From: JANWKA01 sp035533815
Lineage (GTDB): Bacteria; Bacteroidota; Bacteroidia; Chitinophagales; Chitinophagaceae
Length of the DNA: 19,307 nucleotides
Direction: 5' to 3'
NCBI GenBank assembly: GCA_035533815.1
Contig: DATLTB010000104.1
Location: forward strand, 1-19,307
This document shows positions 1 to 6,897 of the stretch, piece after piece (within the stretch, counting starts at the first letter, position 1; the number at the start of each line of letters is the position of its first letter). Under the pieces are notes generated by a model. It ran no database searches. It was not told the DNA's origin and worked only from the letters and a program-made list of their open reading frames with translations. A program made the position numbers and the translations under genes.

Positions 1-1219
1 CCAGGAGTTCGGGAGTTCTTCCCACCATGAGTCCCGAGATGAAGACGGCGATGATCATGAAAATATAGAAGTTCATCAATCCAACTCCGACACCTCCGAA
101 AAAACAATTCACCTCCATACCCATCATTTCGGTCATCCCGGAAAGAGGTAGGAAACTGTCATGCATGGCATTGACAGACCCATTGGAAGTTACCGTCGTC
201 ATGACTCCCCAGAGGGCAGATGCCCCTGAGCCGAACCGCATTTCCTTCCCTTCCATATTGCCTTCCTGCTGACTGATGCCGGCGGGTTTCAGGGCTGGGT
301 TGGCATTCATTTCATAATAAATAGCCGGGATGGCTAAAAGAATAAACCCGATCAGCATGACCCCGAATATCATCCTGGACAGGGCTTTGTTTTTCAGGTA
401 GTAGCCCAGGGCAAAAACAAGCGCCACAGGGATCAGCAGGATGGATATGCATTCCAGCATATTGGTCAGGTAGTTGGGATTTTCCAGGGGATGGGCCGAG
501 TTTGCCCCGTAAAACCCTCCGCCATTGGTGCCCAATTGCTTGATGGCGATCATGGCTGCAACCGGTCCCCTGGATACCAGCTGGGTGTCTCCCTGCAGGG
601 TAACCAGGGGTAGCTTACCCTTGAAGGTCATGGGTACTCCGTTAAAGGCCAGGATGATAGCAAGAAATACGGCCAGGGGAAGCAGGATACGGGTGATGGA
701 CAGCAGGAGGTATTTATAGAAATTACCCAGTTTGGTAAGTGTTCCTTCCCGCATGGCATGGAACACGACCACGCAGGCAGCCATTCCTGCCGCAGCGCTG
801 ACGAACTGAAAAAAGACCAGGACCAGTTGGGAAAGATAGGATACCCCGGTTTCTCCGGAATAATGCTGGAGATTGGTATTGGAAATAAAACTGACCGCCG
901 TGTTAAAGGCCAGGTCAGGGCTCATGGAAGGGTTATGATCCGGGTTGAGCAGCAGGGATCCCTGGGTCATCAGCACCCCCATACCCAGCAAAAACCAGAT
1001 CAGGTTGATGGCCAAAAAGGCCTTGAGATGTGTTTTCCAGTCCATTTCCCTGGCCGGGTGAATACCACAGATCAGGAAGATCCTTTTTTCAACCGGGGAC
1101 ATCAGGTCAAGGAAACTAGGCTCGCCCGCATAGACCCGGGCCATGTATTTACCCAGCGGTTTGGCCAGTAGCAGGAGCGTGATAACCATAAACAGGATAC
1201 CGAAGAGCTGCGTCAGCAT
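1..1219 (-). CDS. kdpA: Potassium-transporting ATPase subunit A KdpA (partial, C-terminus off the left edge)
   Basis: KdpA is the channel-like K+-binding subunit of the high-affinity KdpFABC pump in the inner membrane. The minus strand reads open from an ATG at 1219 to the window edge, giving 406 codons of a protein usually about 560 residues long, so roughly 150 C-terminal residues lie outside. All four pore-loop signatures of the family are visible: SNTNLQHYSG at residues 113-122, TNGGGFYGANSAHPLENP at 231-248, TSNGSVNAMHDSF at 344-356 and FGGVGVGLMNFY at 374-385. The N-terminus is hydrophobic, as expected for the first membrane helix. It lies 37 nt downstream of kdpF, and the pump ATPase gene kdpB should follow beyond position 1. 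Nothing appears broken in the visible part. Confidence 0.97.
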   Translation of the reverse strand, partial: MLTQLFGILFMVITLLLLAKPLGKYMARVYAGEPSFLDLMSPVEKRIFLICGIHPAREMDWKTHLKAFLAINLIWFLLGMGVLMTQGSLLLNPDHNPSMSPDLAFNTAVSFISNTNLQHYSGETGVSYLSQLVLVFFQFVSAAAGMAACVVVFHAMREGTLTKLGNFYKYLLLSITRILLPLAVFLAIILAFNGVPMTFKGKLPLVTLQGDTQLVSRGPVAAMIAIKQLGTNGGGFYGANSAHPLENPNYLTNMLECISILLIPVALVFALGYYLKNKALSRMIFGVMLIGFILLAIPAIYYEMNANPALKPAGISQQEGNMEGKEMRFGSGASALWGVMTTVTSNGSVNAMHDSFLPLSGMTEMMGMEVNCFFGGVGVGLMNFYIFMIIAVFISGLMVGRTPELL

Positions 1220-1256
1220 GTGGATTTCAGGTTTTAATACATTGTCGTCCCACGAC

Positions 1257-1334
1257 CTAGAATTTTTCCGGTTTGATCAGGGCATATACCAGGTAAATGA
1301 AGACCAATACCGATAGAATAAACAATAGCGCCAT
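1257..1334 (-). CDS. kdpF: KdpF small subunit of the Kdp potassium pump (25 aa)
   Basis: This is a 25-codon gene, too short for most ORF callers, that begins with ATG at 1334 and ends with TAG at 1257-1259. The peptide is one hydrophobic helix (MALLFILSVLVFIYLVYAL) followed by the short polar tail IKPEKF, which is the classic KdpF ending. KdpF is a single-span subunit that stabilises the KdpFABC complex. Its place directly before kdpA is the standard order. It starts 3 nt after the stop of the upstream 26-aa peptide gene, so the two are probably translationally coupled. Identification rests on the tail motif, size, helix and position. Confidence 0.9.
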   Translation of the reverse strand: MALLFILSVLVFIYLVYALIKPEKF

Positions 1335-1337
1335 GGA

Positions 1338-1418
1338 TCAGATTTTTTCAAAAAAATCAATGCATCTGGAAAACAGCCAAAAGCAACAGATGCCGGTCAG
1401 GATAAGGGTATACCACAT
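1338..1418 (-). CDS. Small single-span membrane peptide heading the kdp operon (26 aa)
   Basis: An ATG at 1418 opens a 26-codon frame ending in TGA at 1338-1340, 3 nt before the kdpF start. The peptide begins MWYTLILTGICCFWLFSR and ends CIDFFEKI: one hydrophobic helix with a short charged end. It starts about 20 nt downstream of the transcription start predicted from the sigma-54-like promoter at 1450-1464, so it would be the first gene of the transcript. I recall small uncharacterised membrane peptides with a similar aromatic-Leu-x3-Cys-acidic pattern just upstream of kdpF in other bacteria, but I cannot verify homology here. A role as an accessory Kdp subunit is inference. No clear Shine-Dalgarno sequence precedes it. 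Confidence 0.6.
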   Translation of the reverse strand: MWYTLILTGICCFWLFSRCIDFFEKI

Positions 1419-1449
1419 GGTAAAAAGTTGATGGATAAACAGCAGACCG

Positions 1450-1464
1450 GCAGATTTTTTGCCT
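1450..1464 (-). promoter_or_regulatory. Predicted sigma-54 (-24/-12) promoter for the kdp operon
   Basis: On the minus strand the sequence AGGCAAAAAATCTGC matches the sigma-54 consensus TGGCAC-N5-TTGC. The invariant GG and GC are present at exactly the required 10-base spacing, and only the first base, the sixth base and the first T of the -12 element differ. Transcription would start near 1438, giving a leader of about 20 nt before the 26-aa peptide gene. The gene upstream on the same strand encodes a sigma-54 activator, which makes this placement meaningful. Confidence 0.6.
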
Positions 1465-1642
1465 GAGCTTACTTACGGATCAAAACCAGGTTAGTGATCC
1501 GCCGGAACTGCGTGGCCTCTTATTTTCAATAGTCATTCCGGTTTTATCCATCCGAAGTAAAGCAGTCATTCATTCAGGCGGGACGGGCCTCTCCGGGTTC
1601 TGGATCCAATTGACCTAAGGATTAGGAGCATAAATTGGCTTA

Positions 1643-1670
1643 CCAATATGAACCGTTATTTTCAATATGG
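1643..1670. promoter_or_regulatory. Imperfect inverted repeat, candidate activator (enhancer) site upstream of kdp
   Basis: CCAATATGAA at 1643-1652 and TTCAATATGG at 1661-1670 form an imperfect dyad (8 of 10 positions) around an 8-base spacer. The right arm overlaps TTATTTTCAAT (1656-1666), and the same 11-mer recurs exactly at 1520-1530. The dyad lies about 205-230 bp upstream of the predicted kdp transcription start, within the range used by sigma-54 activators. Binding by the adjacent regulator is inference. Confidence 0.35.
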
Positions 1671-1702
1671 TAGGGAGGGGGAGGAAATTGAATCGCGGCA
1701 GT

Positions 1703-3061
1703 TCAGTGGTCCCTGGAATCCAGCTGGTATTCTTCTATCTTCCGGTAAAGGGTAGTCAACCCGATACCGAGCAGCCGGGCTGTTTCCGTTTTATTACCCC
1801 GGGTATGCAGCAGTACCCTGCGGATATGTGATTTTTCTACCGTGGCCAGGTCAAAGGCCGTAGAGTGATCATTCCCTTCCCCTTCCCCTTCCCGGAATTC
1901 AGGGGGCAGCAGATCAGCCGAAATTTCGTTCCCTTCACAGAGAATGACTACGCGTTCCATGATATTTTTCAGTTCCCTGACATTCCCCTTCCAGCGATGT
2001 TTCCGGATCAGTCCGGCAAATTCCTCAGACATCGAAGGTACTGTCCGGTTCATTTTGGCACTGAAAACCTGCAGAAAATGAGTAGCCAGTAACGGAATAT
2101 CCCTAATCCGTTCATGCAGGGATGGAAGGTTGATCCGGAAAACGGAAAGCCGGTAATAGAGGTCGGCCCGGAATACCCCTGTGGAAGAAAGATTCAGCAG
2201 GTCCTTATTGGTGGCCGCGATCACCCGTACATTGACTTTGACGGGCCGGGTATCACCGACTTTGATAAACGTGCCGGTTTCCAGGACCCGCAGGAGTTTG
2301 GCCTGGAGATCAGGATCCATATCGCCGATCTCATCCAGGAAAATGGTACCCTCGTCCGCTTCCTCAAATAACCCCCTTTTATCCCGGACAGCTCCCGTGA
2401 ATGCCCCTGCTTTATGTCCGAATATTTCACTTTCCAGGATATCCCTGCCCAGGGCAGAACAATTGACCGCCACAAAAGGCTTCAGGCGCCTTAAACTTTC
2501 ATAATGGATGGCTTCGGCAAACACCTCTTTACCTGTTCCGGTTTCTCCTTGAAGAAGAACCGCAGTATCCGCAGGAGCTACTTTCCGGGCCAGGTGAATG
2601 GCATCCTGGAAAACCCTTGCATTTCCGAGTATGCTATCGAATCCCAGTTTCCGGTAGATTTTATTTTCCAGCAGTTGTACCCGATGCTGCAACCTGGTCT
2701 TTTCCATTGCCCGGTCGACCAGGGGGATGACCCGGTCGTTGTCATCCCCCTTGGTGATATAATCAAATGCCCCGTTTTTGATAGCGGATACCCCATCCTG
2801 GATGGACCCGAAGGCTGTCAGTACGATGATTTCGGTAAAGGGATAAGCTGCCTTGATCCTCCTGATCAGTTCAAGGCCATTGATGTCCGGAAGTTTCACA
2901 TCGCTGATGATGATCCGGATATCTTCTTCCTTTTCGAGTACCTGTAAGGCTGATTTGCCGGAAGATGCTTCAAATAACATATATCCCTCCAGTTCCAGGA
3001 TCCGGCGAAGGAGCCTGCGTAACTTTTCTTCGTCATCGATAATGAGTATTTTACCGGCCAT
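1703..3061 (-). CDS. NtrC-type sigma-54-dependent response regulator, probably controls kdp
   Basis: This 452-residue cytoplasmic activator has the full three-part NtrC layout. The receiver domain (about 1-120) carries the acidic pair at D9/D10, phospho-acceptor D54 in IISDVKLPD, T82 and K104. The AAA+ domain (about 140-380) has Walker A GETGTGKE at 172-179, the sigma-54-contacting loop GAFTGA at 219-224, Walker B FLDEIGD at 241-247 and the FRADLYYRL segment at 297-305. A Fis-type helix-turn-helix occupies about 404-445. All key residues are intact, so it should be a phosphorylation-dependent sigma-54 activator. The kdp genes follow on the same strand after a spacer with a -24/-12 promoter, so it probably replaces the usual KdpE. 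Its partner kinase is not in the window. The target is inferred from position. Confidence 0.93.
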   Translation of the reverse strand: MAGKILIIDDEEKLRRLLRRILELEGYMLFEASSGKSALQVLEKEEDIRIIISDVKLPDINGLELIRRIKAAYPFTEIIVLTAFGSIQDGVSAIKNGAFDYITKGDDNDRVIPLVDRAMEKTRLQHRVQLLENKIYRKLGFDSILGNARVFQDAIHLARKVAPADTAVLLQGETGTGKEVFAEAIHYESLRRLKPFVAVNCSALGRDILESEIFGHKAGAFTGAVRDKRGLFEEADEGTIFLDEIGDMDPDLQAKLLRVLETGTFIKVGDTRPVKVNVRVIAATNKDLLNLSSTGVFRADLYYRLSVFRINLPSLHERIRDIPLLATHFLQVFSAKMNRTVPSMSEEFAGLIRKHRWKGNVRELKNIMERVVILCEGNEISADLLPPEFREGEGEGNDHSTAFDLATVEKSHIRRVLLHTRGNKTETARLLGIGLTTLYRKIEEYQLDSRDH

Positions 3062-3074
3062 TGCGCTGTTTGTA

Positions 3075-3082
3075 CAAAAGTA
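3075..3082 (-). promoter_or_regulatory. Bacteroidota-type -7 box upstream of the response regulator
   Basis: The minus strand reads TACTTTTG, a perfect match to TAnnTTTG, 13 nt before the ATG at 3061. No good -33 element was found at the usual distance. If used, the 5' leader would be only about 8 nt. Confidence 0.4.
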
Positions 3083-3146
3083 TTCATTGCTTTGAAAAGG
3101 ATGGGAAACAAAATGCTTACTGGCCCTGTTCCGGGAAATTATTTAG

Positions 3147-3177
3147 GGCAATCAGGAACATTATGCGGCAAATCAGG
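3147..3177. promoter_or_regulatory. Direct repeat, possible operator between the regulator gene and the sugar operon
   Basis: GGCAATCAGG at 3147-3156 is repeated as GGCAAATCAGG at 3167-3177, with starts 20 bases apart, about two turns of the helix and therefore on the same face. AraC-family proteins commonly bind such spaced direct repeats. The site lies in the 284-bp non-coding gap between the divergent response regulator and FAH-family genes. A related GACAATCAGG occurs at 8903-8912 upstream of the AraC gene. CAATCAGG also occurs inside serA, so the shared word alone is weak evidence. Confidence 0.3.
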
Positions 3178-3345
3178 TAATTTTAAAGGCATTCAAAATT
3201 TGGTTTCCTATTTGTCACCCTGGGTATGCGTAAAATCGGTTTCAAAGGTTAATGTTTCCTGCGCCTATCGGGCTTAAAAAAACAATTTAAACCAGGTAGT
3301 GGTCTTGCCCCTGATGAGACCGACGTGTACCTGAACCTGAAATTA

Positions 3346-4203
3346 ATGAAGATATATCATACCGGATCAGGTATCCTGATCCAACATGAAGGACAGTATT
3401 TCCGGTCTGCAAAAGGATTGACAGATCTCATCAACCGGGATGGCCTTTACCATGCCCTGCTCAGGGAACTGGTGTATTTGCCGGTGGTGGAGGATGCCGG
3501 TCATATACTCGAAAAGGAGTTGCTTCCTCCGATTGACCGCCAGGAAATATGGGCGGCAGGGGTCACTTATTTCAGGAGCATGGAGGCCCGCATGGATGAA
3601 TCCCGGGAAAGCGGGGCTGCTGTTTTTTATGATCAGGTGTACGGGGCAGTAAGGCCTGAGTTGTTCTTTAAATCCACGGCAGGGCGGGTGGCCGGGAATC
3701 TGGAGCAGGTGAATATCCGGGCGGATTCCAGCTGGAATGTTCCCGAACCGGAACTTACCCTCTATATCAACAGCCGGGGTAAAATAACCGCTTATACCAT
3801 TGGAAATGATATGAGTTCCCGTAGCATAGAAGGGGAAAATCCCCTGTATCTTCCCCAGGCGAAGATCTATGAACGCAGCGCAGCCCTGGGTCCCTGCCTG
3901 CTCGTGCTTCCCAGCCCCCTTGACCCGGATACCCAGATCCAAATGGAGATCCTGCGGGCAGGTAAATCCATTTTCCGGGAGTCCGTATCCCTTGGCCGGA
4001 TGAAACGAAGCCTTGCAGAACTGGCTGATTGGCTATTCAGGGGTTGCCATTTTCCGGAAGGCTGTTATTTAATGACCGGGACCTGCCTGGTGCCCGGTGA
4101 TGGGTTTACCTTGCTGCAAGATGATATAGTAAGGATCACCATTGAGGCCATCGGAACCCTGGTCAACCGGGTAGGAATACTGGGAATCCCCAACGTAAAA
4201 TAA
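3346..4203 (+). CDS. Fumarylacetoacetate hydrolase (FAH) family enzyme of sugar-acid catabolism
   Basis: A 285-residue FAH-fold protein. The metal-site region is intact: EPEL with E134 and E136, then GNDMSSRSIEGENPLYLPQA from residue 153 (D155), followed by K173 in AKIYERSAALGP. This GENPLYLPQAK version is typical of enzymes that act on 2-keto-3-deoxy sugar acids, including 2,4-diketo-3-deoxy-L-fuconate hydrolases and 2-keto-3-deoxy-D-arabinonate dehydratases. The sequence does not decide between hydrolysis and dehydration. It heads a four-gene operon, 29 nt before an L-fucose-dehydrogenase-like SDR, which fits a last step releasing central metabolites. A GTG at 3325 is in frame, but the ATG at 3346 (MKIYHTGSGI) matches the usual start of these proteins better. 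Confidence 0.85.
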   Translation: MKIYHTGSGILIQHEGQYFRSAKGLTDLINRDGLYHALLRELVYLPVVEDAGHILEKELLPPIDRQEIWAAGVTYFRSMEARMDESRESGAAVFYDQVYGAVRPELFFKSTAGRVAGNLEQVNIRADSSWNVPEPELTLYINSRGKITAYTIGNDMSSRSIEGENPLYLPQAKIYERSAALGPCLLVLPSPLDPDTQIQMEILRAGKSIFRESVSLGRMKRSLAELADWLFRGCHFPEGCYLMTGTCLVPGDGFTLLQDDIVRITIEAIGTLVNRVGILGIPNVK

Positions 4204-4232
4204 GCCTAATTCATTCTCATTATTAATGGTTT

Positions 4233-5018
4233 ATGGAACTTCAATTAAAGGATAAGGTGATCTTGGTGACAGGAGGTGCAAAAGGCATCGGAAGGGCCAT
4301 TTGCGAGACCCTGGCCCGGGAGGGGGCAATCCCGGTCATTGCCGGGAGAAATGCCGCCGATAACCGGGCAGCCGAACAGGCAATCCGCAGTCAGGGTCAC
4401 CAGGTTTTATCCCTGGAAGCAGAACTGACCTTACCGGAGGATTGTGCAAAAACGGTTGACCAGGCGGTTCATGCCCTGGGGAGACTGGATGGTTTGGTAA
4501 ATAATGCAGGAGTGAATGACGGAGTGGGATTGGAAAATGGCAGTTACGGCGCTTTTATGGCATCCCTGCATAAAAACCTGGTTCATTATTACCTGATGGC
4601 CCACCATGCACTACCCCACCTGATCCGGGCTAAAGGCTCCATCGTCAATATCAGTTCAAAAACCGCTGAAACGGGACAGGGGAACACCTCCGCATATGCA
4701 GCGGCCAATGGTGGTCGCAATGCACTGACCAGGGAATGGGCGGTAGAACTCCTGAAATATGGCATCCGGGTCAATGCTGTGGTGGTGTCGGAATGCTGGA
4801 CCCCGCTGTATGAATCCTGGATCGGAACCTTTGCAGATCCGGACCGCAAACTTCAATCCATCGCCAAAAAAATTCCCCTGGAACATCGGTTAACCAGTCC
4901 CGTAGAAATTGCTGATATGGTCGCATTCCTGTTGTCCAGTTGCTCCAGCCATACCACCGGACAGCTGATCCATGTGGATGGGGGTTATGTGCACCTGGAC
5001 CGGGCATTGACAGATTAA
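4233..5018 (+). CDS. Short-chain dehydrogenase, L-fucose dehydrogenase-like, catalytic Lys replaced by Asn
   Basis: A 261-residue classical SDR. It has the NAD(P)-binding motif TGGAKGIG (13-20), NNAG (90-93), N115, S142 and Y155. Long segments resemble L-fucose dehydrogenases that make L-fuconolactone: LVNNAGVNDG, KNLVHYYLMAHHALPHL, TGQGNTSAY, NALTREWAVEL and the end VDGGYVHLDRAL. Those enzymes often also accept L-galactose and D-arabinose. The striking oddity is the active-site YxxxK motif, which reads YAAAN: N159 (AAT, 4707-4709) sits where the catalytic Lys should be. Asn could give altered or lost activity, or mark a subfamily with this change. The gene lies between the FAH-family and mutarotase genes in one operon. 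Family assignment is firm; substrate and activity are not. Confidence 0.85.
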   Translation: MELQLKDKVILVTGGAKGIGRAICETLAREGAIPVIAGRNAADNRAAEQAIRSQGHQVLSLEAELTLPEDCAKTVDQAVHALGRLDGLVNNAGVNDGVGLENGSYGAFMASLHKNLVHYYLMAHHALPHLIRAKGSIVNISSKTAETGQGNTSAYAAANGGRNALTREWAVELLKYGIRVNAVVVSECWTPLYESWIGTFADPDRKLQSIAKKIPLEHRLTSPVEIADMVAFLLSSCSSHTTGQLIHVDGGYVHLDRALTD

Positions 5019-5038
5019 AGCCGTAAAACATATTGATT

Positions 5039-5368
5039 ATGGAAAGATACTGTCTCGCCCTTGACCTGAAGAATGATCCCCGGCTCATTGCGGAATATGA
5101 CCGCTATCATCAATCAGTTTGGCCGGAGATCCTCCAAAGTCTCCGCGATTCCGGAATCACCCGCATGGAGATTTACCGGACGGGTAACCGGCTTTTCCTG
5201 ATCATGGAAGGAAATGAAAATTTTTCCCTGGAAAAAAAAGCGGTTATGGATGGGGCTAACCCGAAAGTGCAGGACTGGGAACAGCTCATGTGGAAATATC
5301 AGCAGGCGCTGCCATGGGCAGTAAAGGGCCAGAAATGGGTGCGGATGGAAAAGGTTTTCGAACTTTGA
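5039..5368 (+). CDS. RhaM-type L-rhamnose/L-fucose mutarotase
   Basis: This 109-residue cytoplasmic protein belongs to the small L-rhamnose mutarotase family, which interconverts the alpha and beta anomers of 6-deoxy sugars. Family features are the YDRYHQSVWPEI block at residues 20-31 (Y20, H24, W28), the ITRMEIYRTGNRLFLIMEG core (40-58), and a tryptophan-rich end with W80 and W85 (WEQLMWKYQ) and KWVRMEKVFEL. The ATG at 5039 is preferred over an in-frame TTG at 5033. It is 20 nt after the SDR and 5 nt before the next gene. Next to an L-fucose-dehydrogenase-like gene it probably supplies the preferred anomer of L-fucose or a relative. That specificity is inferred from context. Confidence 0.88.
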   Translation: MERYCLALDLKNDPRLIAEYDRYHQSVWPEILQSLRDSGITRMEIYRTGNRLFLIMEGNENFSLEKKAVMDGANPKVQDWEQLMWKYQQALPWAVKGQKWVRMEKVFEL

Positions 5369-5373
5369 ATGAC

Positions 5374-6897
5374 ATGTATTCCCTGAACAAATCCCTGGCT
5401 ATCCGGCATGCTTTGGAGTTCGGCACGGATCCCTCCCTTTTTAACCTCCCGGAACGCATTCTTCAGTTCGGTACCGGGGTATTATTAAGGGGATTGGCCG
5501 ATTGGATTGTAGATAAGGCCAATAAGCAGCAGGTATTCAATGGGAGGATCGTGGTCATCCGGTCCACCGGCACAGATCATGCTGCATTTGATTCCCAGGA
5601 TAATTTATATACCGTCATTGAAAAAGGGTTGGTTAACCAGGAACCGGTGAACAGGAGTTCAGTAATCACCTCCATCAGCAGGGTGTTGAATACCTACTCA
5701 GACTGGTCAACTATCCTGGAATGCGCCGGCGCACCGGGAATTGATATCATCATTTCCAATACCACGGAAGCTGGCCTGGTATATCTGCAGGAAGATATTC
5801 TTCAGCGGCAGGCCCCGGCTAGCTTTCCGGGTAAGCTGACCCGGTATTTATGGGAAAGATACCAGGTTTTTGCCGGGAGCCGGGATTCCGGAATGATTAT
5901 CCTGCCCGCCGAACTGATTACTGATAACGGCATGGTATTAAAAGACCTGGTAATCCGCCAAAGCGAAAACAATCATCTTCCCCGGGCTTTCATCCATTGG
6001 CTACAGGAAAACAATCGATTCTGCAATACCCTGGTTGACCGGATTGTGCCTGGAAAATCATTACCGGATGATCAAATGGAATCAGGCGGGATTATCTATA
6101 GTGATCAATTGTATGTAGTGGCTGAGCCTTTTTTGCTCTGGGCGATCGAAGGCGGGGCAGAAATCAAAAAAAGACTCCCCTTTCAGGAAGCTGAGCCGAG
6201 AATGGTGGTCACTCCGGATATCACCCCTTTGCGGGAGCAGAAATTGCGCATTCTTAATGGAAGCAATAGCCTGGTGGCCGCACTAGCTTACCTGTACGGG
6301 TGCAATACCACGCTGGATACCATGCAGGACAAGCTGGTCTGCAGGTATGTCACCCGGCAGATCGATACAGAAATTTTACCCACCATCGCAGTAAATTGTC
6401 CGGCGTCGGGAGAATTTGCGGCAGCTGTGCTGGAACGTTTTCGTAATCCGGACATCCGGTATCCTCTCCTGAATATCGCCCTGCAGTACTGTGCCAAAAT
6501 GGACAGCCGGTGCGGACCAACCTTTATCCGGTATTATACCCTTTACTCCAGGTTCCCGCCACTCTGCAGCCTGGGTATGGCGGCGTTTTTGCTCTTCCAT
6601 CTACCTGCAGGGCAGGATCAGGGGGGATACTTTGGCATGCGGGCTGAAGAAAAATATCCGTACCGGGATGAGCATGCCCCCCGGGTCTGCGCATTGTTGG
6701 CGGATATGGATTTTGGGGATTACGCGGAAATGGTCAACCGGATCACCCTGATTTTTTCCGATAAAGAGATATTTCAAACAAACCTGGCCGCTTTGGAGGG
6801 TTTTGCCGGTCATATTGCCGGACTGATGAACAGGTTGCACCAGCAGGGTATCAGGGCCACCCTGAAGCAAATACTCGCCAGCTCCTCAGAAGGCTAA
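5374..6897 (+). CDS. Tagaturonate reductase-like mannitol-dehydrogenase-family protein (UxaB-like), catalytic His replaced
   Basis: A 507-residue member of the long-chain polyol dehydrogenase family, close in length to UxaB (about 480), which reduces D-tagaturonate to D-altronate with NADH. Visible motifs are the nucleotide-binding LQFGTGVLLRGLADWIVDKA (30-49), ISNTTEAGL, and the catalytic stretch KLRILNGSNS (290-299). In this family the catalytic triad is Lys, Asn and His in K-x4-N-x2-H. Here K290 and N295 are kept, but the His position is N298 (AAT, 6265-6267). The start is ATG 5374, 5 nt after the mutarotase stop; an upstream in-frame start would overlap that gene. Its 3' end overlaps the convergent alcohol dehydrogenase gene by 12 nt. 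Family is clear; catalytic competence is doubtful. Confidence 0.85.
   Translation: MYSLNKSLAIRHALEFGTDPSLFNLPERILQFGTGVLLRGLADWIVDKANKQQVFNGRIVVIRSTGTDHAAFDSQDNLYTVIEKGLVNQEPVNRSSVITSISRVLNTYSDWSTILECAGAPGIDIIISNTTEAGLVYLQEDILQRQAPASFPGKLTRYLWERYQVFAGSRDSGMIILPAELITDNGMVLKDLVIRQSENNHLPRAFIHWLQENNRFCNTLVDRIVPGKSLPDDQMESGGIIYSDQLYVVAEPFLLWAIEGGAEIKKRLPFQEAEPRMVVTPDITPLREQKLRILNGSNSLVAALAYLYGCNTTLDTMQDKLVCRYVTRQIDTEILPTIAVNCPASGEFAAAVLERFRNPDIRYPLLNIALQYCAKMDSRCGPTFIRYYTLYSRFPPLCSLGMAAFLLFHLPAGQDQGGYFGMRAEEKYPYRDEHAPRVCALLADMDFGDYAEMVNRITLIFSDKEIFQTNLAALEGFAGHIAGLMNRLHQQGIRATLKQILASSSEG

Noticed and set aside
525..1171. Open plus-strand frames of 64 and 137 codons opposite kdpA
   Set aside because: They are antisense to a clear KdpA reading frame with all pore motifs and show no domain of their own.
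1503..1520. A second GG/TT-containing sequence as an alternative sigma-54 promoter
   Set aside because: The -12 element would be CC rather than GC; the site at 1450-1464 has correct invariant bases and lies closer to the first gene.
1865..2947. Several plus-strand frames of 75-147 codons inside the response regulator
   Set aside because: They are shadows of the intact AAA+ regulator on the minus strand and resemble no family.
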